The translations under genes were made by a program, and so were the position numbers. DNA of 24,832 bases, taken from an uncultured Prevotellaceae bacterium. GTDB taxonomy: Bacteria > Bacteroidota > Bacteroidia > Bacteroidales > Bacteroidaceae. The stretch's first letter is position 1. Every line of letters begins with the position of its first letter. The stretch covers positions 1 to 24,832 of the forward strand of contig CALFJA010000047.1 of the NCBI GenBank assembly GCA_937877605.1, given 5' to 3'. Below, piece after piece: positions 1 through 7,425 of this stretch. The notes under the pieces were generated by a model. It was given only the letters and a program-made list of their open reading frames with translations. It made no database searches and was not told the DNA's origin.

Positions 1-18
1 TGTGATTGTTTCGTATCC

Positions 19-765
19 TTATTCGAAATAGAATGTCAGTGCGATGATTTTCGAGCGTGCCTCCTTGGCAGACCCCGTGTAAGGCAGCATGTTCGTGTCG
101 CGGATTTCCTTGGCATGATTCTTGTCAAGGCAGTTGGTGAGGCCATACATGAACTTCAGTTCCGGTCGCAGTTTGAAGAAGGGCAGGTAGAAGTCGCACC
201 CGATTCCCACCTCGGCGAACACATCGAAGGAGTTCATCCGGAAATAGTCGTCGCGCGAACCGCTGAGGTTCAGCATCGGACTGACGCCCCCCATGATGTA
301 GGGACGATGGTTGTTGAAGCGCGGAGCGGCAAAAATCATGTCGACAGGCACACCCACATAGATGGTCTTCATGTCCTGATGCTGCCGCGCCACCTCCTGA
401 GGAGCAGCCGGATCGCCATAATTGACCGTGGTGAGATGGCGGTTGCCGAAATACATGGTCGGTGCAACGCGCAACTGGAAGTGGGTGCTCAGGCGGAATT
501 CTCCCAGTACGCCCACCGTGAAACCTGGGTCCCAGGTATCCTGATCGGTCAATACCAGCACATCGCTGGTGGTGCCATCCTCGTTGACTATGGTCTGCGG
601 GCCGACATTGACGAACTCCATGTCCTGCAAGTGGGTACCCACCTGGATGCCGAAGTGGAAAGGCCGCAAGTCGGTATAGGGCCGGTTCTGGACCTTCTGC
701 AATTGAGCCTGCATGCATGCGACGCCGCCAATCAATGCAATAAATAGAGAAAATAATCGTTTCAT
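19..765 (-). CDS. porT: PorT-family outer-membrane beta-barrel protein
   Basis: This encodes a 248-aa exported protein with signal peptide MKRLFSLFIALIGGVACMQA followed by a mature part rich in alternating aromatic strands and ending in the terminal phenylalanine-containing strand ALTFYFE, as outer-membrane barrels do. The segments FHFGIQVGTHLQDMEF, RPYIMGGVSPMLNL and CDFYLPFFKLRPELKFMYGL are like those I know from Bacteroidales PorT-family proteins, which are linked to type IX secretion. The ATG at 765 is chosen because an in-frame upstream GTG at 783 would put a polar stretch before the signal peptide. It is transcribed away from the ferredoxin gene; the intergenic region has no clear TAnnTTTG box on this strand, only a weak TATATTTT just upstream of the start. 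The large surface protein at the right edge carries a C-terminus of the type this system recognises. PorT-like paralogues without a secretion role exist, so the symbol is tentative. Confidence 0.75.
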   Translation of the reverse strand: MKRLFSLFIALIGGVACMQAQLQKVQNRPYTDLRPFHFGIQVGTHLQDMEFVNVGPQTIVNEDGTTSDVLVLTDQDTWDPGFTVGVLGEFRLSTHFQLRVAPTMYFGNRHLTTVNYGDPAAPQEVARQHQDMKTIYVGVPVDMIFAAPRFNNHRPYIMGGVSPMLNLSGSRDDYFRMNSFDVFAEVGIGCDFYLPFFKLRPELKFMYGLTNCLDKNHAKEIRDTNMLPYTGSAKEARSKIIALTFYFE

Positions 766-859
766 ACTGAAAATATAACGCACAACAACGCCGCTTATTG
801 TACCAACACACCATTAAAAAACCACTAGAGAAAAGGAGGAAACAAAAAAAATCTAATCA

Positions 860-893
860 TTTGTAGGTATTTAAAAATAGTTTTATACCTTTG
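860..893 (+). promoter_or_regulatory. Bacteroidetes-type promoter of the ferredoxin gene
   Basis: A -33 TTTG (860-863) and a -7 TACCTTTG (886-893) are separated by 22 bp, slightly longer than the usual 19-21. Transcription would begin near 897, giving a leader of about 68 nt before the ferredoxin ATG at 965. Confidence 0.7.
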
Positions 894-964
894 CAATCAC
901 GGAAGTAGGTATCAGCCCTGCTCCAATCAACACAGCATATTCACTCTTAAAACTGATAAGAACT

Positions 965-1132
965 ATGGCTTATGTAATTAGCGAAGACTGCATTGCATGC
1001 GGTACATGTATTTCCGAATGCCCCGTTGAAGCAATTTCCGAGGGCGACATCTATTCCATCGACCCCGAAATGTGCACAGAGTGTGGCACATGCGCCAGCG
1101 TATGCCCCAACGAGGCTATCAGCCTGCCATAA
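965..1132 (+). CDS. 2x[4Fe-4S] ferredoxin, 55 aa
   Basis: This small electron-transfer protein has two CxxCxxCxxxCP motifs, with cysteines at residues 9, 12, 15, 19 and 37, 40, 43, 47. That is the classic bacterial (clostridial-type) ferredoxin layout binding two [4Fe-4S] clusters, and 55 aa is the normal family length. It starts MAYVISEDCIACG and ends AISLP. It acts in the cytoplasm as a low-potential carrier for enzymes such as pyruvate:ferredoxin oxidoreductase, which fits an anaerobe. The gene stands alone: it has its own promoter upstream and a strong hairpin terminator about 40 bp after the stop. Confidence 0.95.
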   Translation: MAYVISEDCIACGTCISECPVEAISEGDIYSIDPEMCTECGTCASVCPNEAISLP

Positions 1133-1171
1133 CGGGTAAGTGCAAATAGAAAAAAGAAAACATACAGAAAA

Positions 1172-1204
1172 CGAGGGGGCTGCCTTTGATTGGCAGCCCC
1201 CTCG
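1172..1204. terminator. Strong hairpin between ferredoxin and MerR genes
   Basis: A perfect 13-bp stem (CGAGGGGGCTGCC at 1172-1184 with its complement at 1192-1204) closes a 7-nt loop. It lies between two convergent genes. The plus-strand side is followed by a modest T-containing stretch; the minus-strand side is followed by runs of T (the A-rich 1151-1171 on the plus strand). It probably terminates both. Confidence 0.85.
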
Positions 1205-1233
1205 CACCTTTATATAGGAACAGGTAATATGCC

Positions 1234-1572
1234 CTATACCAGCGTATCCAGCTGGGCTTTCAGTTCCTTGAGCTGGTCGCGCACGGAAATCAGGGTCTCC
1301 AGAATGTCGGCCTTCTTCTCAACGCCCTGGCGGTTCTCGTTCAGGTACTTGCGGGCAGCCGACAGACGGAAACCGCGTACCTTCACCAGGTTGTATATGT
1401 TGCGCAGAATCTCAATGTCGCGGTCCTCATACTGACGCACTTTCGACCCCGAACGCGTCTTAGGACTCAGCTGGGGCAACTTCGTTTCCCAGTAGCGAAG
1501 CGTTGTTTCGCTCACATTCAGCATCTTCGACACCTCCGAAATGGAGTAATAGCGCTTGATGTTCTTATTCAT
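1234..1572 (-). CDS. MerR-family transcriptional regulator
   Basis: This is a 112-aa protein with an N-terminal winged helix-turn-helix of the MerR type: YYSISEVSKMLNVSETTLRYW, then the wing and the conserved RxYxxxDIxxLxxI pattern (VRQYEDRDIEILRNIYNLV). The C-terminal third (about 75-112) is a short coiled coil (ADILETLISVRDQLKELKAQL) that would mediate dimerisation. There is no extra effector domain or cysteine cluster, so the inducer cannot be predicted. The start at 1572 (MNKNIKR) is preferred over an in-frame start 12 bp upstream because it leaves the usual short N-terminus before the HTH. It is divergent from alaS and convergent with the ferredoxin gene. Confidence 0.9.
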   Translation of the reverse strand: MNKNIKRYYSISEVSKMLNVSETTLRYWETKLPQLSPKTRSGSKVRQYEDRDIEILRNIYNLVKVRGFRLSAARKYLNENRQGVEKKADILETLISVRDQLKELKAQLDTLV

Positions 1573-1613
1573 AGCCAACACCATAGTTATTGCAGTTTTA
1601 ATGGTTTAACACA

Positions 1614-1659
1614 CTTCCTTGCGCCAAAGCAAGACCTTTCCGCAACGACGCCAAGGAAG
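1614..1659. repeat. Inverted repeat between merR-type gene and alaS
   Basis: Perfect 8-bp arms CTTCCTTG (1614-1621) and CAAGGAAG (1652-1659) enclose 30 bp, and TTGCG/CGCAA can pair inside. It sits in the divergent intergenic region, just upstream of the alaS promoter. It could be an operator or a leader structure; only the dyad is directly seen. Confidence 0.35.
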
Positions 1660-1687
1660 AAAACAGTGGATGAAATCCTGCTATTTC

Positions 1688-1718
1688 TTTGCAAAAATAC
1701 TAAAATTAGATAACTTTG
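1688..1718 (+). promoter_or_regulatory. Bacteroidetes-type promoter of alaS
   Basis: TTTG (1688-1691), a 19-bp spacer and TAACTTTG (1711-1718) match the Bacteroidetes consensus exactly. An upstream TTG in frame with alaS at 1716 lies inside the -7 box, so translation must start downstream, at 1764. Confidence 0.85.
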
Positions 1719-1763
1719 CAACACTTTTCAGAAAATCTTATTTTTTATTCAACACATACCATC

Positions 1764-4385
1764 ATGATGAAAGCCAACGAAATACGCGAATCATACAAGA
1801 AGTTTTTTGAGCAGAAGGGACATGTCATCGTCCCGTCAGCCCCCATGGTAATCAAGGACGACCCTACACTGATGTTCACCAACGCCGGCATGAATCAGTG
1901 GAAAGACGTCATTCTTGGCACCAAGCAGCCGGAACCGCGCCGCCGTGCAGACTCCCAGAAATGCCTGCGAGTGAGCGGAAAGCACAACGACCTGGAGGAA
2001 GTGGGCCACGACACCTACCACCACACCATGTTCGAGATGCTCGGCAACTGGTCGTTCGGCGACTACTTCAAGGAGGGTGCCATCGATATGGCATGGGAAT
2101 ATCTGGTCGATGTACTCCATCTGGACCCGAAAGACCTCTATGTTACCGTATTTGAAGGTGCGCCGGAAGAGGGTTTGCAGCGCGATGAGGAGGCCGCACG
2201 GCTTTGGCTGAAGCATGTTCCGGCCGACCACATCATCGATGGCAACAAGCACGACAACTTCTGGGAGATGGGCGATACTGGCCCCTGTGGCCCCTGTACG
2301 GAGATACACCTCGACTCGCGCAGCCCCGAAGAAAAGGCAAAAGTGCCTGGAAACGAGCTCGTCAACAAGGATAATCCACTGGTAATCGAAATCTGGAACA
2401 TCGTGTTCATGCAGTTCAACCGCAAGAGCGACGGCTCACTCGAGCCCTTGGCCATGAATGTTATCGACACCGGTATGGGCTTCGAGCGCCTTGTCCGCGC
2501 ACTGCAGGGAAAACAGTCGAACTACGACACCGATGTGTTCCAGCCCATCATCCATGCCGAAGAGCAGTTGACGGGCATGCTCTATGGCAAGAGCGAGGAG
2601 ACCGATGTGGCCATGCGCGTTTGTGCCGACCACCTGCGTGCCGTCGCCTTCAGCATTGCCGACGGGCAGTTGCCAGGTAATGCCAAGGCCGGATATGTCA
2701 TCCGCCGCATCCTCCGCCGTGCCGTCAGATATGCCTATACCTTCCTCAACCAGAAGGAAGCCTTCCTCCACCGCCTGCTTCCCACCCTGATTGCAGAGAT
2801 GGGTGCTGCCTATCCCGAACTGAAGGCACAGCAGGAGCTCATCGGCAAGGTGATAAAAGAAGAAGAGGACTCCTTCCTCCGCACGCTGGAAAGGGGCATC
2901 AACCTGCTCAATTCGGCCATGGAAGCGCTCAAGGCCAGCCAGAAGACGGTGCTGGACGGTTCGGATGCTTTCCGGCTGTTCGACACCTATGGCTTCCCCT
3001 TGGACCTGACAGAGCTCATCTGCCGCGAAAACGGACTTACCGTTGACGAGGAGCAGTTCAACCGTGAGATGGAACAGCAGAAACAGCGTGCCCGCAACGC
3101 CGCACAGGTTGAGAACGGCGACTGGGTTGAACTGGCGCCGGGCGAACAGCAGTTCGTGGGCTACGACTATACGGAATACGAGTGCCGGATACTCCGCTAC
3201 CGCCAAGTGAAACAGAAGAAAAACGAGTTCTACGAACTGGTGCTCGACTACACGCCCTTCTACGGAGAGATGGGCGGACAGGTAGGCGACCAGGGTGTGC
3301 TGGTGAGTGAGAACGAAACTGTTGAGGTTATCGACACAAAACGCGAGAACAACCAGTCGGTACACATCGTGAAAGCCCTCCCCAAGGACCTCGAGGCCCC
3401 CTTCATGGCCTGTGTCGACACCGACAAGCGTGAGGCCAGCGCCGCCAACCACACCGCCACCCACCTGCTGGACTATGCCCTGAAGCAGGTGCTCGGCGAC
3501 CATGTGGAACAGAAGGGCTCGTTTGTCAGTGCCGACACGCTGCGCTTCGACTTCTCACACTTCCAGAAGGTGACCGACGAAGAGTTGCGCGAAGTGGAGC
3601 GTCTGGTCAACGACATGGTGCGTCAGGACATCCAGTTGGACGAGCACCGTGACCTGCCTATGGAGGAAGCGCAGAAGATGGGAGCCATAGCCCTGTTCGG
3701 AGAGAAGTACGGCGACCGTGTCAGAGTGGTCCGCTTCGGGCCGAGTTGCGAGTTCTGCGGTGGCATCCATGCCTCCAGCACGGGCAAGATAGGCATGTTC
3801 AAAATCGTGAGCGAGGCCAGCGTGGCCGCCGGTATCCGCCGCATCGAGGCCCTGACCGGCAAGAACTGCGAAGAGGCCGTCTATGTGTTGGAAGACAACC
3901 TCCGTGCACTGAAGGCCATGTTCAACAACGCCAAGGACCTCAAGGCAGTCGTCGGGAAGTTCATCGAAGAGCACGACGACATGCGGAAGACCATCGAACA
4001 GTTCAAGGCGCAGGCCGTTGAGCGCACCAAGCAGATGCTGCTCGACCGCAAGGAGGCAATCGGCGGTGTCACCGTTGTCAAGGCCGTGCTGCCCGTCGAT
4101 GCCAATACCGCCAAGGACCTGGTTTTCAAAGTGCGCCAGGCAGTGCCCGAAAACCTGCTGTGCGTCATCGGTTCGACCGCCAACGACAAGCCGCTGCTGA
4201 GCATCATGCTCAGTGACGACCTTGTGAAGGAGCGTAACCTGAATGCCGGACAGATGGTGCGAGAGGCCGCCAAGCTGATACAAGGCGGAGGAGGAGGCCA
4301 GCCGCACTACGCACAGGCTGGCGGCAAGTTGCTGGACGGCATCCATGCCGCTGTCGAAAAGGTGATTGAACTGGCCGGAATCTGA
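1764..4385 (+). CDS. alaS: Alanyl-tRNA synthetase
   Basis: This 873-aa cytoplasmic enzyme charges tRNA-Ala and clears mischarged Ser/Gly. The class II catalytic core is at the N-terminus (KANEIRESYKKFFEQKGH, then FTNAGMNQWKDVILG and RVSGKHNDLEEVG). The editing domain has the zinc-binding HTATH (563-567) and the CGGIH motif (C665, H669). The C-terminal DHHA1/C-Ala domain carries GGGGGQPHYAQAGG. Length is normal for the family. The start at 1764 (MMKANEIR) is chosen because the promoter's -7 box ends at 1718; the next codon, 1767, is also ATG. The transcript probably ends at the hairpin at 4434-4470, which lies inside the 3' coding end of the convergent gene. Confidence 0.98.
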   Translation: MMKANEIRESYKKFFEQKGHVIVPSAPMVIKDDPTLMFTNAGMNQWKDVILGTKQPEPRRRADSQKCLRVSGKHNDLEEVGHDTYHHTMFEMLGNWSFGDYFKEGAIDMAWEYLVDVLHLDPKDLYVTVFEGAPEEGLQRDEEAARLWLKHVPADHIIDGNKHDNFWEMGDTGPCGPCTEIHLDSRSPEEKAKVPGNELVNKDNPLVIEIWNIVFMQFNRKSDGSLEPLAMNVIDTGMGFERLVRALQGKQSNYDTDVFQPIIHAEEQLTGMLYGKSEETDVAMRVCADHLRAVAFSIADGQLPGNAKAGYVIRRILRRAVRYAYTFLNQKEAFLHRLLPTLIAEMGAAYPELKAQQELIGKVIKEEEDSFLRTLERGINLLNSAMEALKASQKTVLDGSDAFRLFDTYGFPLDLTELICRENGLTVDEEQFNREMEQQKQRARNAAQVENGDWVELAPGEQQFVGYDYTEYECRILRYRQVKQKKNEFYELVLDYTPFYGEMGGQVGDQGVLVSENETVEVIDTKRENNQSVHIVKALPKDLEAPFMACVDTDKREASAANHTATHLLDYALKQVLGDHVEQKGSFVSADTLRFDFSHFQKVTDEELREVERLVNDMVRQDIQLDEHRDLPMEEAQKMGAIALFGEKYGDRVRVVRFGPSCEFCGGIHASSTGKIGMFKIVSEASVAAGIRRIEALTGKNCEEAVYVLEDNLRALKAMFNNAKDLKAVVGKFIEEHDDMRKTIEQFKAQAVERTKQMLLDRKEAIGGVTVVKAVLPVDANTAKDLVFKVRQAVPENLLCVIGSTANDKPLLSIMLSDDLVKERNLNAGQMVREAAKLIQGGGGGQPHYAQAGGKLLDGIHAAVEKVIELAGI

Positions 4386-4411
4386 CCCGACCGGAACCGA
4401 TACAAACTTCG

Positions 4412-5080
4412 TCAGACTTCAATCTGACTGTCAAATAGCCCTTCTGAACGCAGTTGGGCTATTTTTTTTTGGAAGGTTTCCGCATCGACCAGCCTGCCGC
4501 GCGGGGTTCGTACCTGCGGAAACTGGATGAAATAGGGGTCGGTGGTGGAATAGAAGGCGTAGGAACTGATGTGCCGGGCGCGGGCCAGCTGGCGGTTGAT
4601 GCCGTCCAGGTAGTTCGGGTTCACCACCGAAAGGAAATGCCTGTCGTCGGTAGTGACGATGGCCAGCACCAGATAACGCCGGTCCTGCTGGTACTGGGGG
4701 CTGATGGAAAGGCCTTCCGTCCTGATGGAGATTTTGATGTCCCAGCCGCAGTTTTGGTTCAGCTGCTGTTGTATCGACCTGAATAGCTGGCCGTGGGCAG
4801 AGGTGTCTTTCAGTTGCTTGCTGGCCACGAAGAGGTGTATCATCTCGTGAAGGAGGATGTTCTGGCAGTCCCATTCGGTCAGGATATAGTAGTTGGAGAG
4901 TCCCAGGCGGAAGTCGCTGGGACCTTTCTTCGGGTGCTTGCGGTCGCATTTGTAGCCCAGGCAGCCCAGTCGCTTGCGTGCATGGGAGACATACAGGTAC
5001 GGTTTTGGCAGTTCACCCTTGAAATAAATGCGGTTGAACTCGTCGAACCAGGTTTCCATCCACTCTCTCGTCAGTTTCAT
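4412..5080 (-). CDS. SprT-like zinc metalloprotein
   Basis: This 222-aa protein matches the SprT-like family. It has the zinc motif HEMIH (78-82) and a third likely ligand, H96, in SAHGQLF, the spacing expected of SprT/Spartan catalytic domains. The N-terminal FDEFNRIYFKGELPKP resembles the family's FNxxYFxGxL signature. Family members with known roles are DNA-protein crosslink proteases; whether this bacterial one is an active protease is not known from sequence. Residues about 115-222 have no motif I recognise. It overlaps the upstream metallophosphoesterase stop by 4 bp (ATGA), so the two are translationally coupled. Its 3' end carries the terminator of convergent alaS. Confidence 0.85.
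   Translation of the reverse strand: MKLTREWMETWFDEFNRIYFKGELPKPYLYVSHARKRLGCLGYKCDRKHPKKGPSDFRLGLSNYYILTEWDCQNILLHEMIHLFVASKQLKDTSAHGQLFRSIQQQLNQNCGWDIKISIRTEGLSISPQYQQDRRYLVLAIVTTDDRHFLSVVNPNYLDGINRQLARARHISSYAFYSTTDPYFIQFPQVRTPRGRLVDAETFQKKIAQLRSEGLFDSQIEV
4434..4470 (+). terminator. Rho-independent terminator of alaS, inside the opposing CDS
   Basis: AATAGCCC (4434-4441) pairs with GGGCTATT (4456-4463), with a small inner CTG/CAG pairing, followed by a run of nine T (4462-4470). It is a textbook terminator for plus-strand alaS, yet it lies within the last codons of the minus-strand SprT-like gene, where the T run encodes two lysines. Confidence 0.85.
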
Positions 5081-6171
5081 TCTGCGTTGTTTACGGTTAG
5101 CACGATGTACTCCGAGCGGGTTCCGATGCGGAACTTTCCGCCCCAGATGCCCATGCCGCTGCTGACATAGTAGTCGGTGTTGCCGCGCCGGTGGGTGCCG
5201 AAGGCCTTTTCGTACATCAGGTCTTCAATCCACGAGATGGGCCATACCTGCCCATAGTGGGTGTGTCCGCTTAGTTGGAAGTCAACCCCACATTGCTCAG
5301 CCTCTTCCAGATGGTAGGGCTGGTGGTCAAGCAATATGGTGAAAGCCTGTGGATTGCAATGGGCCATCAGGTTCTTCAGCGGCAGCCGCCGGGAGTTGGT
5401 GCGGTCGTCACGGCCAACAATCTGTATGCCCTTTACCGTGACAACGGAATCGATGAGCAACTGTATACCGGCATCCTTATAGAACTGCCGGGCCGCAAAC
5501 GAGTTGGCATAGTACTCATGATTGCCCAGACAGGCGTAGACGGGAGCCGTCAGCCGGTGCCATTCCTCCGCCATGTTTTCGTCCGTGAGGGGCCTGACGC
5601 TGATGTCGACAATGTCACCGCCAATCAGGATGAGGTCGGGGTTCTCTGCATTGATAAGGTTCACCCACCGCGAGAACTCGGCCCGGCGGTTATGGTAACC
5701 CAGGTGCAGGTCGCTCAGCATCACGATTTTCAGCGGCTGCTGCAACTGCTTCTTTGTGGCGATTTCCATGGGCTGGCGCACCTTCCGCAGGTAGTTCCAA
5801 TGCCCGTAGGTGAGCAGCGCCACCAAGAACAGGGCAATGCCTGCCGTCCCCTTCACGCTGTTGAAGAGCCAGCCGCGGGGCACGATTCCGCAAAGCCGGC
5901 CGAAGTCGAGCAGCAGGAAGGTCAGCACCAGATAGAGAAGGACTATCGGCCATGAGGTGAGTACCTCGTAAAGAGCGATGGCCGTGGGACGGGAAAAGGA
6001 GTCCACCCCCGAACGCAGGTAGAAAACCATGCCGAGAAATCCCGACAGCAGCAGGGCCACGGCAGCCACTTTCCACACCGCCGAAGTGGGCAAAAGCCAC
6101 CATAGCCGCCACGAGGCATAGAACATGCCGGCCAGCGGAAGCAGCAGAAATACGATGAGCCAGAGTTTCAT
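5077..6171 (-). CDS. Membrane-anchored metallophosphoesterase
   Basis: This 364-aa protein has about four N-terminal membrane segments (residues 1-15, 33-52, 70-90, 108-122) and then a calcineurin-like phosphoesterase domain. The metal-binding motifs are complete: DLH (D154, H156), GGD (D186), GNHE (N217, H218), H283 and GHTH (H303, H305). The layout resembles the YkuE-like branch of membrane-tethered phosphoesterases. A phosphodiester, lipid or nucleotide substrate is possible and cannot be chosen here. The start at 6171 (MKLWLIVF) puts the first hydrophobic helix at the N-terminus; a longer frame upstream crosses the promoter and looks non-coding. It is the first gene of an operon with the SprT-like gene. 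Confidence 0.88.
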   Translation of the reverse strand: MKLWLIVFLLLPLAGMFYASWRLWWLLPTSAVWKVAAVALLLSGFLGMVFYLRSGVDSFSRPTAIALYEVLTSWPIVLLYLVLTFLLLDFGRLCGIVPRGWLFNSVKGTAGIALFLVALLTYGHWNYLRKVRQPMEIATKKQLQQPLKIVMLSDLHLGYHNRRAEFSRWVNLINAENPDLILIGGDIVDISVRPLTDENMAEEWHRLTAPVYACLGNHEYYANSFAARQFYKDAGIQLLIDSVVTVKGIQIVGRDDRTNSRRLPLKNLMAHCNPQAFTILLDHQPYHLEEAEQCGVDFQLSGHTHYGQVWPISWIEDLMYEKAFGTHRRGNTDYYVSSGMGIWGGKFRIGTRSEYIVLTVNNAE

Positions 6172-6176
6172 AGCCG

Positions 6177-6207
6177 CAAAGATACGAAAAATAGCGAAGA
6201 GCGGAAA
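6177..6207 (-). promoter_or_regulatory. Promoter of the phosphoesterase/SprT-like operon
   Basis: On the minus strand TATCTTTG (6184-6177) is a perfect -7 box; 19 bp further upstream is TTTC (6207-6204), one base off the -33 TTTG. The -7 box ends only 5 nt before the ATG, so the mRNA may be nearly leaderless. Confidence 0.65.
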
Positions 6208-6554
6208 AATGAAGCGTGAAGAGTTTGGTCCTCCCACCTGACAACCATGTCCAGATTTCTTACTAAATTCCCGTTCCGTTAACATTTCTGCCGCGTTAAA
6301 ATCCAGCCAACGCCCCCAGTGCCACCCGGGCGGAGAAATGCCCGTATACAGGACTTTGGCTGACAATCAGCAACTTACAGCCATATTCCAAGTCATTAGG
6401 CGCCCGTCGTTTTCCAACCGGGCGGCTCTTGCAGGCCAATTCCTACCCTTTCGCCCTGCGACCACTACCCTCTCGTTTGTTAAAAACAAGCCGCCTGCAT
6501 GGTTTTTCCGACCGAGTTAATTCACATATCGCAATTATCCCGCTGCATTGCCGT
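6208..6554. other. Intergenic stretch with no gene found
   Basis: No convincing gene lies here. A 60-codon frame at 6338-6520 has no family resemblance. CGCCCG/CGGGCG (6401-6406 and 6419-6424) can form a weak 6-bp hairpin. The repeat block begins at about 6555. Confidence 0.5.
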
Positions 6555-6682
6555 CAAAATCAGCCCCAAAACCGGCAAATTAAATGTCAAGATTTCCGTT
6601 AAGCCAAATGGCCAGGGCAAAGTTTACTTTGGCTATGGCATGGCGAGAAAATCAACCGTTGAATGAAATGAAACGAAGATTT

Positions 6683-6713
6683 TTTGCCTGCTGCCAGATA
6701 AATACTATCTTTG
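6683..6713 (+). promoter_or_regulatory. Repeat-borne promoter 1
   Basis: TTTG (6683-6686), a 19-bp spacer and TATCTTTG (6706-6713) form a perfect Bacteroidetes promoter. The predicted leader of about 80 nt contains the core element and leads to the gene at 6802. Confidence 0.85.
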
Positions 6714-6744
6714 TTGCTGACAAACAGCCACATACGAAACACAG

Positions 6745-6780
6745 GATTTGATTTATCATAAAAACCGGTTAAAGTCAAAC
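6745..6780 (+). repeat. Short core element, copy a
   Basis: This begins GATTTGATTTATCATAAAA and ends GGTTAAAGTCAAAC. The outer arms TTTGA and TCAAA can pair. It would lie in the 5' leader of the gene at 6802, ending 21 nt before the ATG. Confidence 0.75.
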
Positions 6781-6801
6781 TCTAAAAACATCGATAGGAA
6801 T

Positions 6802-7245
6802 ATGAGAAAACTGAGCATCTTTTTCATCGGCCTGATGCTGATGGCAACTGTAGGCGTAAATGCGCAGGAATACACAAAAGCCACCGTGAAAAACATAACC
6901 AAGAACTTCATCTCCACATTGATGGAAGGTGATTTGGAGGGTACATTGTTTTTTTTCGACCCAGGCTATGTGGCAGAGCAGCATGACAATTTCCTTGAAG
7001 GTCGCACAAAACAGTTTGTGGCCGAGTTCTTGGCAGGCAGTGTCAAGAAGGGGGCTAATTACTTGACTCCAGAACTCGACAGGATCAAGTCGATGAAGGT
7101 GAAGAAAACTCACTGCGACCCCGCGAAGGATGAAATCTATGCCGATGTGCAGATACTGATGGACTATGGCGTGAAATATACGGTGCGGCTTGAGTTGCGT
7201 GTCACCGAAGCTGGCGATCTGCGTTTCATCGGTGCAGTAGGATAA
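6802..7245 (+). CDS. Small secreted protein, possibly NTF2-like
   Basis: This is a 147-aa exported protein with a clear signal peptide (MRKLSIFFIGLMLMATVGVNA, cleavage before QEY). The mature 125 residues begin with a helical stretch (KATVKNITKNFISTLMEGDLEGTL) and end in beta-rich segments (EIYADVQILMDYGVKYTVRLELRVTEAGDLRFIG). That helix-then-sheet order is compatible with an NTF2-like or SnoaL-like cone fold, but I see no catalytic residues and no firm family. The ATG at 6802 is chosen because the frame upstream of it lies inside the repeated leader. It is driven by the repeat-borne promoter and may be cotranscribed with the lipoprotein gene at 7426, since no terminator separates them. Confidence 0.85.
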   Translation: MRKLSIFFIGLMLMATVGVNAQEYTKATVKNITKNFISTLMEGDLEGTLFFFDPGYVAEQHDNFLEGRTKQFVAEFLAGSVKKGANYLTPELDRIKSMKVKKTHCDPAKDEIYADVQILMDYGVKYTVRLELRVTEAGDLRFIGAVG

Positions 7246-7287
7246 AACCTTCTTGTCTTGTTGGGGTCGGTTGCCTTTGGCTTTATC

Positions 7288-7324
7288 GATTTAATTTGCC
7301 ATAAAACCGATTAAGTAAAAAAAC
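7288..7324 (+). repeat. Short core element, copy b (degenerate)
   Basis: GATTTAATTTGCCATAAAA, then CCGATTAAGT followed by a run of A. It keeps the centre of the core but loses the TTCAAAC end. It lies in the 180-bp gap between the genes at 6802 and 7426, about 100 bp before the latter; no other promoter is evident in this gap. Confidence 0.6.
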
Positions 7325-7425
7325 AGAACGCAGGAAGCTTGTTTTTCTGCTTTCGACACAGTAATGCGTGGCCTTATCATGGGCACCTGTGAACTGGGAG
7401 CCAAGGAAATTAAAGAAACGATACT

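Larger units (their letters stand above)
6555..6780 (+). repeat. Long promoter-bearing repeat, copy 1
   Basis: This 226-bp stretch is repeated, with an internal insertion, at 8622-8957, and its right part again at 10105-10204. The segment 6597-6690 is identical over 94 bp to 8664-8757. It contains inverted arms AGCCAAA (6602-6608) and TTTGGCT (6628-6634), a full promoter (6683-6713) and, at its right end, the short core element (6745-6780). A 56-codon frame from 6584 runs through it and is shared with copy 2, but its changes between copies do not favour synonymous sites. Confidence 0.85.

Noticed and set aside
1716..1763. N-terminal extension of alaS from a TTG
   Set aside because: The codon lies inside the -7 promoter box, and the family start is MKANEIR.
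6172..6366. 65-residue N-terminal extension of the phosphoesterase
   Set aside because: It crosses a perfect promoter, and the first membrane helix begins at the ATG at 6171.
6584..6754. A 56-codon frame in repeat copy 1, shared with copy 2 (from 8651) and partly copy 3
   Set aside because: Between copies 1 and 2 five of seven changed codons alter the amino acid, and the frame overlaps the -33 and -7 boxes, so there is no sign of selection on a protein.
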